Assembly (NCBI RefSeq): GCF_000024005.1
Contig: NC_013132.1
Coordinates: 6,814,001-6,878,000 of the forward strand
Direction of reading: 5' to 3'
Origin: Chitinophaga pinensis DSM 2588
GTDB taxonomy: Bacteria; Bacteroidota; Bacteroidia; Chitinophagales; Chitinophagaceae
Length of the DNA: 64,000 bases
The notes under the pieces are model-generated. The model saw only the letters and a list, made by a program, of their open reading frames with translations. It made no database searches and had not been told where the DNA came from. Below, in pieces: positions 1 to 7,900 of this stretch (the first letter of the stretch is position 1; every line of letters starts with the position of its first letter). The translations under genes were made by a program, and so were the position numbers.

Positions 1-63
1 TGTGCACACGTTTTTGCGTCCTGTGCACACGATTTTGCGTCCTATGCACATTGTCCGAAATCG
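1..63. repeat. Tandem 21-bp repeat, about three units, upstream of the first gene
   Basis: Units at 1-21 and 22-42 differ at one base. A third, decayed unit starts at 43. Each unit opens with the palindrome TGTGCACA (third copy TATGCACA) followed by TTTTGCGTCC. The array may extend left of the window. A 21-bp period equals two helical turns, so the palindromes lie on one face of the DNA, as in an operator. It ends 16 bp before the -7-like element at 79, so a regulatory role is plausible but inferred. Confidence 0.7.
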
Positions 64-78
64 TGTCAGACGGTTCGG

Positions 79-86
79 TAACTTTG
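79..86 (+). promoter_or_regulatory. Bacteroidota -7 promoter element
   Basis: TAACTTTG fits the Bacteroidota -7 consensus TAnnTTTG and lies 24 bp before the ATG at 110. No good -33 TTTG is present at the usual spacing, so support is moderate. A start site just downstream would lie after the earlier in-frame codons and favours the ATG at 110. Confidence 0.5.
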
Positions 87-109
87 TAATTCACCAAAAC
101 GATATCACT

Positions 110-682
110 ATGGCACACGTAAAAGACAACATCTTATTGAAAAATGTGTCCGGTACCATCGGCAGACAAATGAATATTTTCAACCGTTATGGCGAGACGT
201 ATCTGAGGACAGCAAAGAAGAAAAAACAGCTGCATTTTTCCGCCATACAGCTGGAATCACAGCATAATTTTGCGGATGCAGTAGTGTATTCAAAGCAGGT
301 AATAAAAGATCCGGAGATGAATTTGTATTACCTGTCACTTGCGAGGAAAGGACAGAGTGCGTATAATGTGGCGATGAAGGATGCGTTGAGCGCACCGGTG
401 ATCAGGGATATAGATGCCGATACCTATACAGGCGAAAGCGGGCAGGTGATCAGCATATATGCGGTAGATCACTTCAGGGTTTATCAGGTACATGTAGCGA
501 TCATTAACGCTGCAGGAGACACTATTGAAAAAGGACTTGCCGTCCAGCAATGGAAACCGATGTATTGGGATTACACGACGACGATGCCTACGGAAATAGC
601 GCAGGTAGAAAAGATACAGGTAATAGCAGTGGACATGCCGGGAAATCAGACAAAAGCGGTACTCACATTTACAGATGGATAA
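110..682 (+). CDS. Uncharacterised 190-aa protein
   Basis: The reading frame is open to the left edge, but the ATG at 110 is chosen because the start MAHVKDNILLKNVSGTIGRQ resembles the usual N-terminus of a common uncharacterised Bacteroidota family, and because a -7-like element lies just upstream. There is no signal peptide or membrane segment. The N-terminal third is basic (a KKKK run near residue 38). The rest looks beta-rich. In this family the N-terminal 'ILLKNVSGTIG' part is the conserved portion; that is from memory, and no function can be given. It is followed by a weak hairpin (690-713). The gene appears to be monocistronic. Confidence 0.8.
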   Translation: MAHVKDNILLKNVSGTIGRQMNIFNRYGETYLRTAKKKKQLHFSAIQLESQHNFADAVVYSKQVIKDPEMNLYYLSLARKGQSAYNVAMKDALSAPVIRDIDADTYTGESGQVISIYAVDHFRVYQVHVAIINAAGDTIEKGLAVQQWKPMYWDYTTTMPTEIAQVEKIQVIAVDMPGNQTKAVLTFTDG

Positions 683-834
683 ATAAATAAGCCGGAACAG
701 GAATGTCCCGGCTGACCTTAAACCTACAACTGTTGCCGATGATCAGCAACTAAACTATTTTAATATCGTTTTATCGTGTTGAATACGCTGGGCCGAAGAT
801 CTTACAATCCATTTTAAATCTCAACTCAGACGCC

Positions 835-863
835 CTGAAACGGACAAATTACCCGCTGAAACG
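835..863. promoter_or_regulatory. Direct repeat CTGAAACG with 21-bp period, candidate LytTR-type site
   Basis: CTGAAACG occurs at 835-842 and again at 856-863, exactly 21 bp apart. The 12-mer GAAACGGACAAA that overlaps the first copy (837-848) recurs at 2913-2924 in the promoter region of the neighbouring kinase/regulator operon. LytTR regulators generally bind two imperfect direct repeats about 21 bp apart, so this may be a target of the adjacent regulator. That link is inference; the match to published LytTR consensus is partial. Confidence 0.3.
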
Positions 864-882
864 CCCTGGCTGGAAAAGACTT

Positions 883-908
883 AGGGGCGCATGAATACGC
901 CCCTTTTT
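883..908 (+). terminator. Rho-independent terminator
   Basis: A 7-bp GC-rich stem (AGGGGCG / CGCCCCT), 8-nt loop, then TTTTT. It points rightwards, about 200 bp after the first gene, so it either ends that transcript or a short unannotated RNA. Confidence 0.6.
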
Positions 909-1078
909 CTCATATTCTGTTACGAATATGTATGTGTACCTTATAGATGAAGTATGTGTGTATACGATCACGCATATACAAACACAAATGTCCGTATATG
1001 CAAGGCTGCCAGCCAACAAAACTGTAGTGAAACAGCCATATTGCCTGTTGAAGTGTGTTATAGAGGAATTAATGAATA

Positions 1079-1840
1079 TCAACGCTGTGTCAGCCATTCC
1101 AGGAATTGCCCCATCTTCTCACGACTGATGGTAACAGATTCCGGTACAGGCACTGACAAAGAAAGCGTCAGTTTGCGGGAAAGGGCACTGGAAGCATCCA
1201 GTACTGCCTTACGATGCACAAGATACTGCCTGTTAGCGCGAAAGAAAAGCGGTTCTGTAAATTTACCTAGTTCGTCCATCGTTTTATTGACGACATAGGT
1301 CTTTTTATCAAAGGTAGTCAGGTTAACCACTCCGTTTTTCAAATAGAAAAAAGCGATATCACTGATCGCCACCGGCATGATCCTGTCTTTCTGGTATACA
1401 AGTACAGCGCCTATTTCGGTTGTTTTCTTTGTAGTAAACAGCTGTTCCAGTGCTTTATAGGGAACGGCATTCTCTGCAATCCGCCCCCTGAAAGCCAGGT
1501 ATTTATTAATTGCGGCGGATACTGACTCGTTGGTAAAAGGCTTCAGGATATAGTCAAATCCGTTAGCTTTAAATGCATGTAAAGCGTATTCATCATAGGC
1601 CGTACAAAAGATCACAGGAACGTCTATTTCCACGGCGGAGAAGATCTCAAAGCTCAGACCATCTCCCAGCTGTATATCAGCAAAGATCAGGTCCGCGCTG
1701 CGATCTGAACTAAAATAACTGATACTGTCCTTCACTGTACCCAGCACCTTTAAGATGCCGATCTGCGGAAACAGTTGCTGAATGGTCTGTACCAGGTCTC
1801 GCGCGGTTATTTTCTCATCCTCTATGATCACTACCTTCAT
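1079..1840 (-). CDS. LytTR family DNA-binding response regulator
   Basis: This is the response regulator of a two-component system. Residues 1-120 form a receiver domain: acidic pair E7/D8, phospho-acceptor D55 in 'IFADIQLGDG' and the conserved lysine in 'ILKPF' near 101. Residues 145-250 form a LytTR DNA-binding domain ('FFRANRQYLVHRKAV' is characteristic). The start ATG overlaps the end of the upstream histidine kinase gene by 26 bp, so the two are translationally linked. The length (253 aa) is normal for the family. Targets are unknown. Autoregulation through repeats around the operon is possible (see findings). Confidence 0.95.
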   Translation of the reverse strand: MKVVIIEDEKITARDLVQTIQQLFPQIGILKVLGTVKDSISYFSSDRSADLIFADIQLGDGLSFEIFSAVEIDVPVIFCTAYDEYALHAFKANGFDYILKPFTNESVSAAINKYLAFRGRIAENAVPYKALEQLFTTKKTTEIGAVLVYQKDRIMPVAISDIAFFYLKNGVVNLTTFDKKTYVVNKTMDELGKFTEPLFFRANRQYLVHRKAVLDASSALSRKLTLSLSVPVPESVTISREKMGQFLEWLTQR

Positions 1841-2867
1841 TACTCAAAACTTTAATGCTGACTGAAAAGGTATGCAAATCCTGTGAGATAATCACCTCAT
1901 CTCCTGACAATATCCGGTACCTTTCTACCAGGTTAATCAGCCCTTTACCACTCTGGGAATCAATATGTTTTCTGACCTGCAGATTATTCTCCGTAATGAT
2001 CCATCCCTCCTGGTAGTACATGGTAATGTGCAAGGGAGATGCCTCTGTTGCTTCATTGTGCTTGATAGCATTCTCTATCAGCGATTGAAGAGAAAATGCA
2101 GGTACAAAACCGGTTGACAATACCTTTTCCTGAACATCTATGGTACAATGCAGCGCATCTTCAAAACGGATCTTCTGCATTTCAAGATAATCGTTGCAGA
2201 GCTTTATCTCGTCAGATAAACGGGTAGCACGGGATTGCGGTTCTGCCAGTGAGGCCCGCAGAAAATTTACCAGGTGCGAAAGATAAGCCTCTCCTGCCTG
2301 AATATCCGTCTTATACAGGCTTTTCAGCATACTCAGAGCGTTGAAAAGGAAATGGGGATGTATCTGCTGTTTCAATAGCAGATTGGCCGATTCAAGATTG
2401 GCGGCTTTCAGACGGGAATTTTCCAGTTCAATATTTTCTTTTTCGAAACGTAGAATCACGAGATTATGTGTAACAATTACCAGCAAACTATTCCAGAAAC
2501 CTTGCAACAAAACTGCCGGCAGCCGTTGCAGGAAAGTAAAATGTTCTTTTGCCGCATCAAAGTAAGCCTCCATGGGAATGGTCAGGGAAAATAAACAACA
2601 GGTAAGCAGATATCCCGTCACATACCTGGTGATGCGCTCCTGCTTCTTGGTCTGGAAAGGAAAATACTTTCTCAGCATCACCAATATCCAGACATTAGAA
2701 AACCCCGCCATCAGCGAACGTATACCTGTCATAAACGCGACGCCCCATATTGCACCATTACCCAGTCTGAAGACGATAATAAACATGATCGCCGATGCTG
2801 CCGAAATAGAAGCCAGTACCCAGCAATAGCGTATCAGTTCCCTGACGAGCGGACTCATTTTCATCAT
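1815..2867 (-). CDS. LytS/YehU-type sensor histidine kinase
   Basis: A 350-aa membrane histidine kinase. Four hydrophobic segments lie in residues 10-140, followed by a short coiled region and the His_kinase motif 'QQIHPHFLFNAL' with phospho-acceptor His170, then an HATPase domain with the N-box 'LIENAIKHN' near 265 and 'GKGLINLVERY' near 310. There is no extracytoplasmic sensor domain, so the membrane part is probably the sensor. It is the first gene of a two-gene operon with the LytTR regulator. The kinase is divergent from the lipocalin gene at 2985. The ligand is unknown. Confidence 0.95.
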   Translation of the reverse strand: MMKMSPLVRELIRYCWVLASISAASAIMFIIVFRLGNGAIWGVAFMTGIRSLMAGFSNVWILVMLRKYFPFQTKKQERITRYVTGYLLTCCLFSLTIPMEAYFDAAKEHFTFLQRLPAVLLQGFWNSLLVIVTHNLVILRFEKENIELENSRLKAANLESANLLLKQQIHPHFLFNALSMLKSLYKTDIQAGEAYLSHLVNFLRASLAEPQSRATRLSDEIKLCNDYLEMQKIRFEDALHCTIDVQEKVLSTGFVPAFSLQSLIENAIKHNEATEASPLHITMYYQEGWIITENNLQVRKHIDSQSGKGLINLVERYRILSGDEVIISQDLHTFSVSIKVLSNEGSDHRG

Positions 2868-2984
2868 TTAAAGGTAGCCCAATTTTCAGCGCCGGCTGAA
2901 CGGGACCAATACGAAACGGACAAAAGAGACACCGAGGCGGCGGAAAGGCATGCATTTTGATTAAATACAGGCAAAGCCCGATAT

Positions 2985-3533
2985 ATGGTACGAATCAATA
3001 AAGTCCATGTTGCCCTCCTCGCTGGTGCCGGTCTCCTGATGCTCAGCACAGCGACAGCGGTTACCATTCCCAAAGGAGCCATTGCCGTAAGACCTTTCTA
3101 CGTCGATAAATTCCTGGGTAAATGGTATGAAATTGCCCGGATGGACTACAAATATGAACGTAACCTCAGCAACGTCACAGCCACTTACAGTCTGCGGAAA
3201 GATGGGGCGATTAAAGTCGACAACCGTGGTTATGATTACACAAGGGACAAGTGGAAGGAAAGTATCGGTAAAGCAAAATTCGTCAGAGAGGGAGACCTTG
3301 GCCGGCTGAAAGTATCGTTCTTTGGCCCCTTCTATGCGGGTTATAACGTGATCGCCATCGATAGGGAGTATAAGTATGCCCTTGTTGCCGGTAATAACCT
3401 TCAATATCTCTGGATCCTGTCCAGGGAAACAACTATCCCCGAGCATGTAAAAGATAATTATCTGCTGAAGGCACAGGAACTGGGGTATGATATTGACGCC
3501 CTGGTATGGTGTACACATGACCAGGAAGCATAA
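2985..3533 (+). CDS. Blc-type bacterial lipocalin
   Basis: A 182-aa exported lipocalin. Residues 1-26 form a signal peptide. The lipocalin signature 'GKWYEIARMDYKYERNL' follows near residue 45, then an eight-strand pattern ending in 'YALVAGNNLQYLWILSRE', typical of Blc/apolipoprotein D relatives, and a short C-terminal helix. Blc proteins bind fatty acids or lysophospholipids at the envelope and are often stress-induced. No lipobox cysteine is clear near the N-terminus, so the mature form is probably periplasmic rather than lipid-anchored. The stop lies 6 bp from the end of the convergent kinase-like gene. Confidence 0.92.
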   Translation: MVRINKVHVALLAGAGLLMLSTATAVTIPKGAIAVRPFYVDKFLGKWYEIARMDYKYERNLSNVTATYSLRKDGAIKVDNRGYDYTRDKWKESIGKAKFVREGDLGRLKVSFFGPFYAGYNVIAIDREYKYALVAGNNLQYLWILSRETTIPEHVKDNYLLKAQELGYDIDALVWCTHDQEA

Positions 3534-3539
3534 GTCTGA

Positions 3540-4415
3540 TTAAGCATATTGTTCAAGAATACCGGCAGACTGCCTCACATAATGTCCGCCGAATAAGATG
3601 GCATGAACCAGCAATGGATATAGCTGGCAAAGTAAAACCCGTTTGCGCCAGTTCACCTCCAAAGGAAACACCTCCTGGTAACGCTGGTAAAAAGAAGCAT
3701 CAAAACCGCCAAACAACATCGTCATAGCCATATCCATTTCGCGATGACCATAATAAACCGCAGGATCGTAAATAGCCGGATCCCCGTTCCCCATAAATAT
3801 ATAATTGCCTCCCCACAGATCGCCATGTAATAAAGCGGGTGATTCCACCGGAAAGATTTCCGCTAAGCGTATCGCCAATGCATCCGCCAGTCTGATCTCT
3901 TTCGTCCCGAAATGCTTCATGTCTACCAGCTGCCTTACCAAGGGGAAAATGCGGTTCTCTGCATAAAAGGCTGCCCAGGAACTTTTCCAGGTATTCTGCT
4001 GGACAAGGGTGCCGATGTAATTGTCTTCTTCTAAGCCAAACTGTTCATGACTGTTCCTGTGTAAAGCAGCCAGTCCTTCTGCCAGCCAGGATACGCTCTG
4101 TGGTCCTGCATGGCCCTTGGGCAGATATTCCATTATCAAAAAAGCATATTGCTGCCAATCCCCGTATAATAAAGGCGCAGGAGTTTTCAGGGTGTTGGTA
4201 CTTTGAAGTAAGTGTAATCCGTTAAACTCTTTTTCAAACATCCGTGTGTAACTGCTGTGATTAAGTTTGAGAAACCAGGGACCACGGCTGGTTTCGATGA
4301 TGGCAGCTTCGTTGATGTCTCCACCGCTGACAGAACTATAGTTGTGGATGGTGACCGGGGAATGCCAGTGGTTGGTGAGGATGGTGGTGAGGTGGAAGAG
4401 GAAGTGTTTGTCCAT
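3540..4415 (-). CDS. Fructosamine kinase family protein
   Basis: A 291-aa cytoplasmic protein of the fructosamine-3-kinase / aminoglycoside-phosphotransferase-like fold. Visible motifs are the lysine region 'PWFLKLNH' (K50), the catalytic loop 'HGDLWGGN' (H198, D199, N204) and the metal-binding 'YDPAVYYGHREMDMAM' (D217). Bacterial members phosphorylate sugar adducts on amines (ribulosamines or fructosamines), starting their removal from glycated molecules; the exact substrate here is not known. It lies downstream of the sugar dehydrogenase gene on the same strand, separated by the inverted-repeat element at 4426-4513, which may attenuate read-through. Confidence 0.92.
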   Translation of the reverse strand: MDKHFLFHLTTILTNHWHSPVTIHNYSSVSGGDINEAAIIETSRGPWFLKLNHSSYTRMFEKEFNGLHLLQSTNTLKTPAPLLYGDWQQYAFLIMEYLPKGHAGPQSVSWLAEGLAALHRNSHEQFGLEEDNYIGTLVQQNTWKSSWAAFYAENRIFPLVRQLVDMKHFGTKEIRLADALAIRLAEIFPVESPALLHGDLWGGNYIFMGNGDPAIYDPAVYYGHREMDMAMTMLFGGFDASFYQRYQEVFPLEVNWRKRVLLCQLYPLLVHAILFGGHYVRQSAGILEQYA

Positions 4416-4425
4416 GGCACAAAAA

Positions 4426-4513
4426 AATTAAGAATTAAAAATTAGCAATTAAGAATTGAAATGCAGCGAAATCTTCGTGCTAATTCTTAATTATTAATTT
4501 TTAATTCTTAATT
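4426..4513. repeat. 88-bp AT-rich inverted-repeat element, copy 1
   Basis: Two 32-nt arms (4426-4457 and 4482-4513) match at 30 of 32 positions as an inverted repeat and are built from the motif AATTAAGAATTA. The centre carries GAATTGAAATGCAGCG (4453-4468). A second element of nearly identical length, with the same arms and 15 of 16 bases of this core, lies inverted at 63515-63601. The element sits between two same-strand genes and would form a strong hairpin in RNA. It looks like a dispersed, non-coding repeat; mobility is inferred, not shown. Confidence 0.8.
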
Positions 4514-4532
4514 CCTATTCGATTAAATCTGA

Positions 4533-5774
4533 CTACTTCTTATGAATACTATACAGCCTTCCATTATCCGTCACCGCATACAACGCACCGTCATCCCCTT
4601 CTGTAATATCCCTGAAACGCTGTTCCTCACTCAGCAACAGCATCTCCTCACCTACTACTTTATTATTTTCGATCACCAGGCGTGCAATATGTATACTGCT
4701 CAGACCACAGATAAACAGGTTCCCCTTCCACTCAGGAATTCCCTTACCGGAATAGAAAGTAATACCACTTGGCGATAATACCGGATCCCAGTAATAAACA
4801 GGCTGTTCCAGCCCGTCTTTCTGCTGGATACCATCGCCGACTTTATCGCCTTTATATTCTATACCGTAGGTAATAGTAGGCCAGCCATAGTTCTTACCTG
4901 CTTCGATACGGTTCAGTTCATCACCACCCCTCGGACCGAATTCTGTTTCCCAGAGATCACCGGTAGCAGGGTTGAATGCCAATCCCTGTACGTTACGGTG
5001 ACCGTAGCTATAGATCTCAGGACGTGCATCTGCCTGTCCTGCAAATGGATTACCGGCAGCAGGTTTACCCTCTTTGGTAATACGCAGTACCTTACCCAGG
5101 GCAGAGTTCAGCTGTTGTGCCTGTGGACGGGTCTGCAGATCGGAACGTTCTCCGGTGCTGATCACCAGGTTACCATCTTTATCAAAAACGATTCTTCCTC
5201 CATAGTGCAGGGTACCTTTAAATGCGGGGGTAGCCCTGTAAATAACGGTAGCGTCTTCGATGGTCTTTTCATCAGCAGAGAGTTTACCTTTGGCAACAGC
5301 CGTCAGATTACCATCCGGACGAGGTTCGGAGAATACCCAATATACCATCCTGTTGGTTTTGAAATCAGGATCAACCCTGATGCCCAGCAGACCACCCTGT
5401 CCGTCAGGATTTACTTTCGGCAGACCAGTAATAGGTTCGCTTAATTGTCCGCTGGTTGTCGCGATACGCAGTACCCCTTTCTTTTCCGTGATCAGCAGTC
5501 TGCCGTCAGGTAAGGTGGTGATACCCCATGGATTTTCCAGTTTATCGGACAATACAGTCCCTTCATAAGGAGTCTTGGTCTTTATACCGTTAATGCGGGT
5601 CTGACCGGGAAATGCGGGTTTGTAATCAGAATTAGGTTTTTTCGTCTCAACGGGACCAATTGTGCTGTCTGTAGCGGTACTGTCAGTGGTATTGTGCTGA
5701 CCACCGGAAGGAGAACCGCAGGAGGCGAGCACGAATGTCGTCCCTGTGATAAGAGCCTGCAATGATTTTTTCAT
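4533..5774 (-). CDS. PQQ-dependent sugar dehydrogenase lipoprotein (Asd/GSDH family)
   Basis: A 413-aa lipoprotein with signal and lipobox 'LASCGS' (Cys19), then a low-complexity Thr/Asp/Ser linker to residue 60. The rest is a six-bladed propeller of the glucose/sorbosone dehydrogenase family: 'LENPWGITTLPDGRLLITEKKG', 'GGLLGIRVDPDF', 'LHYGGRIVFDKDGNLVISTGER', 'GHRNVQGLAFNP', 'WETEFGPRGGDELN' and 'YGWP', the set seen in soluble aldose dehydrogenases. Members oxidise aldose sugars with PQQ and calcium in the periplasm. No PQQ synthesis genes are in this window, so the cofactor may be scavenged or made elsewhere. A perfect palindrome lies 13 bp upstream of the start. Confidence 0.93.
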   Translation of the reverse strand: MKKSLQALITGTTFVLASCGSPSGGQHNTTDSTATDSTIGPVETKKPNSDYKPAFPGQTRINGIKTKTPYEGTVLSDKLENPWGITTLPDGRLLITEKKGVLRIATTSGQLSEPITGLPKVNPDGQGGLLGIRVDPDFKTNRMVYWVFSEPRPDGNLTAVAKGKLSADEKTIEDATVIYRATPAFKGTLHYGGRIVFDKDGNLVISTGERSDLQTRPQAQQLNSALGKVLRITKEGKPAAGNPFAGQADARPEIYSYGHRNVQGLAFNPATGDLWETEFGPRGGDELNRIEAGKNYGWPTITYGIEYKGDKVGDGIQQKDGLEQPVYYWDPVLSPSGITFYSGKGIPEWKGNLFICGLSSIHIARLVIENNKVVGEEMLLLSEEQRFRDITEGDDGALYAVTDNGRLYSIHKK

Positions 5775-5786
5775 AGTGGAAAATAT

Positions 5787-5804
5787 AATTCAAATTTTTG
5801 AATT
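5787..5804. promoter_or_regulatory. Perfect palindrome in the sugar dehydrogenase promoter
   Basis: AATTCAAA, two bases, TTTGAATT: a perfect 8-bp inverted repeat 13-30 bp upstream of the dehydrogenase ATG. Read on the minus strand it falls between a TTG-like -33 and a TATATTTT -7-like element, so a bound repressor could block the promoter. The binding protein is unknown. Confidence 0.4.
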
Positions 5805-5919
5805 GATACAATCATAGATGGTTGAACGGTCGATATTAATATAAAACCGGAACGCAGACAAGAATTCCGAAAACTTCCAGTTCTGATTGCGTATCTTGCT
5901 AAATATTTGCTTATTATTA

Positions 5920-6540
5920 TTGACGCAGAGGGACCATCCACTATTTCATCGCGTACTACCGGACATTGAAAAGATTTTAGTACGAGCAGCCGCTGAAGGC
6001 GACCGGGATGCTTATGGACAGCTATATACGCATTACTACCCCAATCTACAGGTAGCCATCACCTTTATCACACAGGACAGGGACGAAACAGACGAATTGC
6101 TCCAGGAAACTTTTCTGCGGATATGGAAGACCCGCGAGAAGCTGGTATTGGTGAAATCGTTTGAAAATTATGCATTCAGGATTGCCAGAAACATTTTATT
6201 CGACCAGCTCAGGCGTAAAAAAGTACACCTGAAAGCCATTGAAGCTATCGCACAACGAGCCGCTATAGAAGAAAGCAGCGGCGAAGGACCTTTAGTATAC
6301 AAAGAACTGCATGACATGGCCATCAGAGCCATCAACGAGCTGGAGCCCCGGAAACGGGAAATCTTCCTGTTACGTACAGAAGAAGGTCTCAGTTTCGAAG
6401 AAATAGCCGCCCGGTATAATATGGCGGTTGTGACTGTAAAGAAACATTATTATGCTGCCTTCCATGTCTTAAAGACCATCCTGGAACAACACGGAGGCAT
6501 GGTATCCCTTCTCTTTTTATTGTGGTTGCGGGGTAAATAA
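5920..6540 (+). CDS. FecI-type ECF RNA polymerase sigma factor
   Basis: An extracytoplasmic-function sigma factor of the Bacteroidota SusC-associated group. Region 2 is 'AAEGDRDAYGQLYTHYYPNL' through 'LQETFLRIW'; region 4 is 'LEPRKREIFLLRTEEGLSFEEIAARYNMAVVTVKKHY' and contains the -35-binding helix-turn-helix. There is no ATG before the sigma domain. TTG codons at 5887 and 5920 are the candidates; 5920 is chosen (206 aa) because the earlier one adds an unnatural hydrophobic leader. The C-terminus is hydrophobic ('SLLFLLWLRG'). It is followed by the anti-sigma gene 75 bp on, and then by the SusC/SusD genes it probably activates. Confidence 0.9.
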   Translation: MTQRDHPLFHRVLPDIEKILVRAAAEGDRDAYGQLYTHYYPNLQVAITFITQDRDETDELLQETFLRIWKTREKLVLVKSFENYAFRIARNILFDQLRRKKVHLKAIEAIAQRAAIEESSGEGPLVYKELHDMAIRAINELEPRKREIFLLRTEEGLSFEEIAARYNMAVVTVKKHYYAAFHVLKTILEQHGGMVSLLFLLWLRGK

Positions 6541-6615
6541 CCCCCTTCAGAAAAAATTTTCTCCGGAGCGTATACAAAAATGCTGGGTGTTCGTCTGTAG
6601 TATATAATCCCGTAC

Positions 6616-7773
6616 ATGAACGACGATCAGAAGATAGTATTATTAAAAAAATATATGGACCGCACATTGACGGACCAGGAAGAAGCTGACTTCTTTTCCT
6701 GGTACCACGATGTGCGTGCCGAAGAATTTCATCACCTGCTGCAACAGACCTCTGACGGTGGCAAGCCACTGGTATATGAAGCTGCCAGCCCGGCCTTTCT
6801 GGCACAGCTGAATGATCGCCTGACGGCCCTTGACAATGAGCAGCAGGGTGCACGGATCAGAAAGATCTCCCGCTTCTGGTGGGCAGCTGCAGCCATACTC
6901 GTACTGGCCGCCGGTACCTGGATGGTGATGAAACATCCTGCCGCAAAACAAGATATGGCAGTGAACAAACCAGTGCAGGACATAGCGCCTGGCAGGAACG
7001 GCGCTATACTGACACTGGCTGATGGCAACCAGATCACCCTGGATAGTATCGGCAACGGCCAGATCAGCAACCAGAACGGTAGCAGGGTGATATTACAAAA
7101 CGGCAGTCTGCATTACGAAGCCTCAGGTGCTGCCATTGCCAGCATCAATACGGTACGTACACCCGTATCCAGACAATTCAGACTGGTATTACCAGATGGC
7201 TCCGCCGTATGGTTGAATGCGGCCAGCACACTGAAATATCCTACTGCCTTCACCGGTCATGACAGAACTGTGGAGATCAGCGGAGAAGCTTATTTTGAAG
7301 TGGCACAGGACCCGGAAAAACCTTTCAGGGTGAAGATCAATAATAAAGCAACCATAGAAGTGCTGGGCACTCATTTTAATATCAATGCCTATACAGATGA
7401 GTCCAGCATCAGGGCAACCTTACTGGCAGGCAGCATTAAAGTAAACGCCGCAGGCGGCGCCGTTGTATTAAAACCAGGACAACAGGCGGCTATCAGAGAG
7501 ACAATACAGCTGCGCAATATAGTAAACACAGGACAGGTCATCGCCTGGAAAGACGGCATTTTTAATTTCGATGCAATGGGTGTCGAAGAAGTCATGCGCC
7601 AACTGGCGAGATGGTACGATATAGAAGTGGTTTATGAAAAGAACGTGCCTGATATCCGGTTTTATGGAGAAATCGGCAGGAACCTGAGCCTTTCACAGGT
7701 ACTGGAAGGACTAAAGATGTCAGGTGTAAATTTTCGTATAGAAGGCAAACGACTGATCGTATTGCCCTCCTGA
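6616..7773 (+). CDS. FecR family anti-sigma factor
   Basis: A 385-aa inner-membrane anti-sigma regulator. Residues 1-80 are the cytoplasmic sigma-binding part; one membrane helix lies near 90-110 ('FWWAAAAILVLAAGTWMVM'); the FecR domain follows at 120-290 ('LPDGSAVWLNAASTLKYP', 'GEAYFEVAQDPEKPFRV', 'VLGTHFNINAY'); and a C-terminal secretin/TonB-short-like domain occupies 310-385 ('VMRQLARWYDIEVVYE'). In Fec-type systems the periplasmic C-terminus contacts the STN domain of the TonB-dependent receptor and relays substrate binding to the sigma factor. The gene lies between that sigma factor and such a receptor, as expected. Confidence 0.95.
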   Translation: MNDDQKIVLLKKYMDRTLTDQEEADFFSWYHDVRAEEFHHLLQQTSDGGKPLVYEAASPAFLAQLNDRLTALDNEQQGARIRKISRFWWAAAAILVLAAGTWMVMKHPAAKQDMAVNKPVQDIAPGRNGAILTLADGNQITLDSIGNGQISNQNGSRVILQNGSLHYEASGAAIASINTVRTPVSRQFRLVLPDGSAVWLNAASTLKYPTAFTGHDRTVEISGEAYFEVAQDPEKPFRVKINNKATIEVLGTHFNINAYTDESSIRATLLAGSIKVNAAGGAVVLKPGQQAAIRETIQLRNIVNTGQVIAWKDGIFNFDAMGVEEVMRQLARWYDIEVVYEKNVPDIRFYGEIGRNLSLSQVLEGLKMSGVNFRIEGKRLIVLPS

Positions 7774-7799
7774 ACAATGAGTTTTATCCCTATACAAAA

Positions 7800-7827
7800 G
7801 CCGCTTTGAGGTAGGATTCAAAGCGGC
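7800..7827 (+). other. Perfect hairpin between fecR-like and susC-like genes
   Basis: A perfect 10-bp stem (GCCGCTTTGA / TCAAAGCGGC) with an 8-nt loop, 27 bp after the anti-sigma stop. No T-run follows, so it is not a standard terminator. It may be a processing, stability or partial-termination site that lets the sigma/anti-sigma pair be expressed separately from the abundant outer-membrane proteins. Confidence 0.6.
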
Positions 7828-7900
7828 CCGATAGTCAGGGTGGACGATAGACAATTATTTCGGAAAACTGTTTTTCAATCAACCTAACCAATTGCAAGTT

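Larger units (their letters stand above)
683..1078. other. Intergenic region with no convincing gene
   Basis: This 396-bp stretch lies between the first gene and the end of the convergent response-regulator gene. It holds a weak hairpin at 690-713, the spaced CTGAAACG direct repeats at 835-863 and a good rightward terminator at 883-908. Short reading frames here (for example 849-1097 on the minus strand) have no recognisable content. Confidence 0.5.

Noticed and set aside
849..1097. An 82-codon minus-strand frame at the end of the LytTR gene
   Set aside because: It overlaps the regulator, has no recognisable domain and a skewed Thr/Ile/Tyr composition from a TATGTGT-rich stretch.
2961..3518. 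A 185-codon minus-strand frame over the lipocalin gene
   Set aside because: It is the antisense of a clear lipocalin and has no family-like content.
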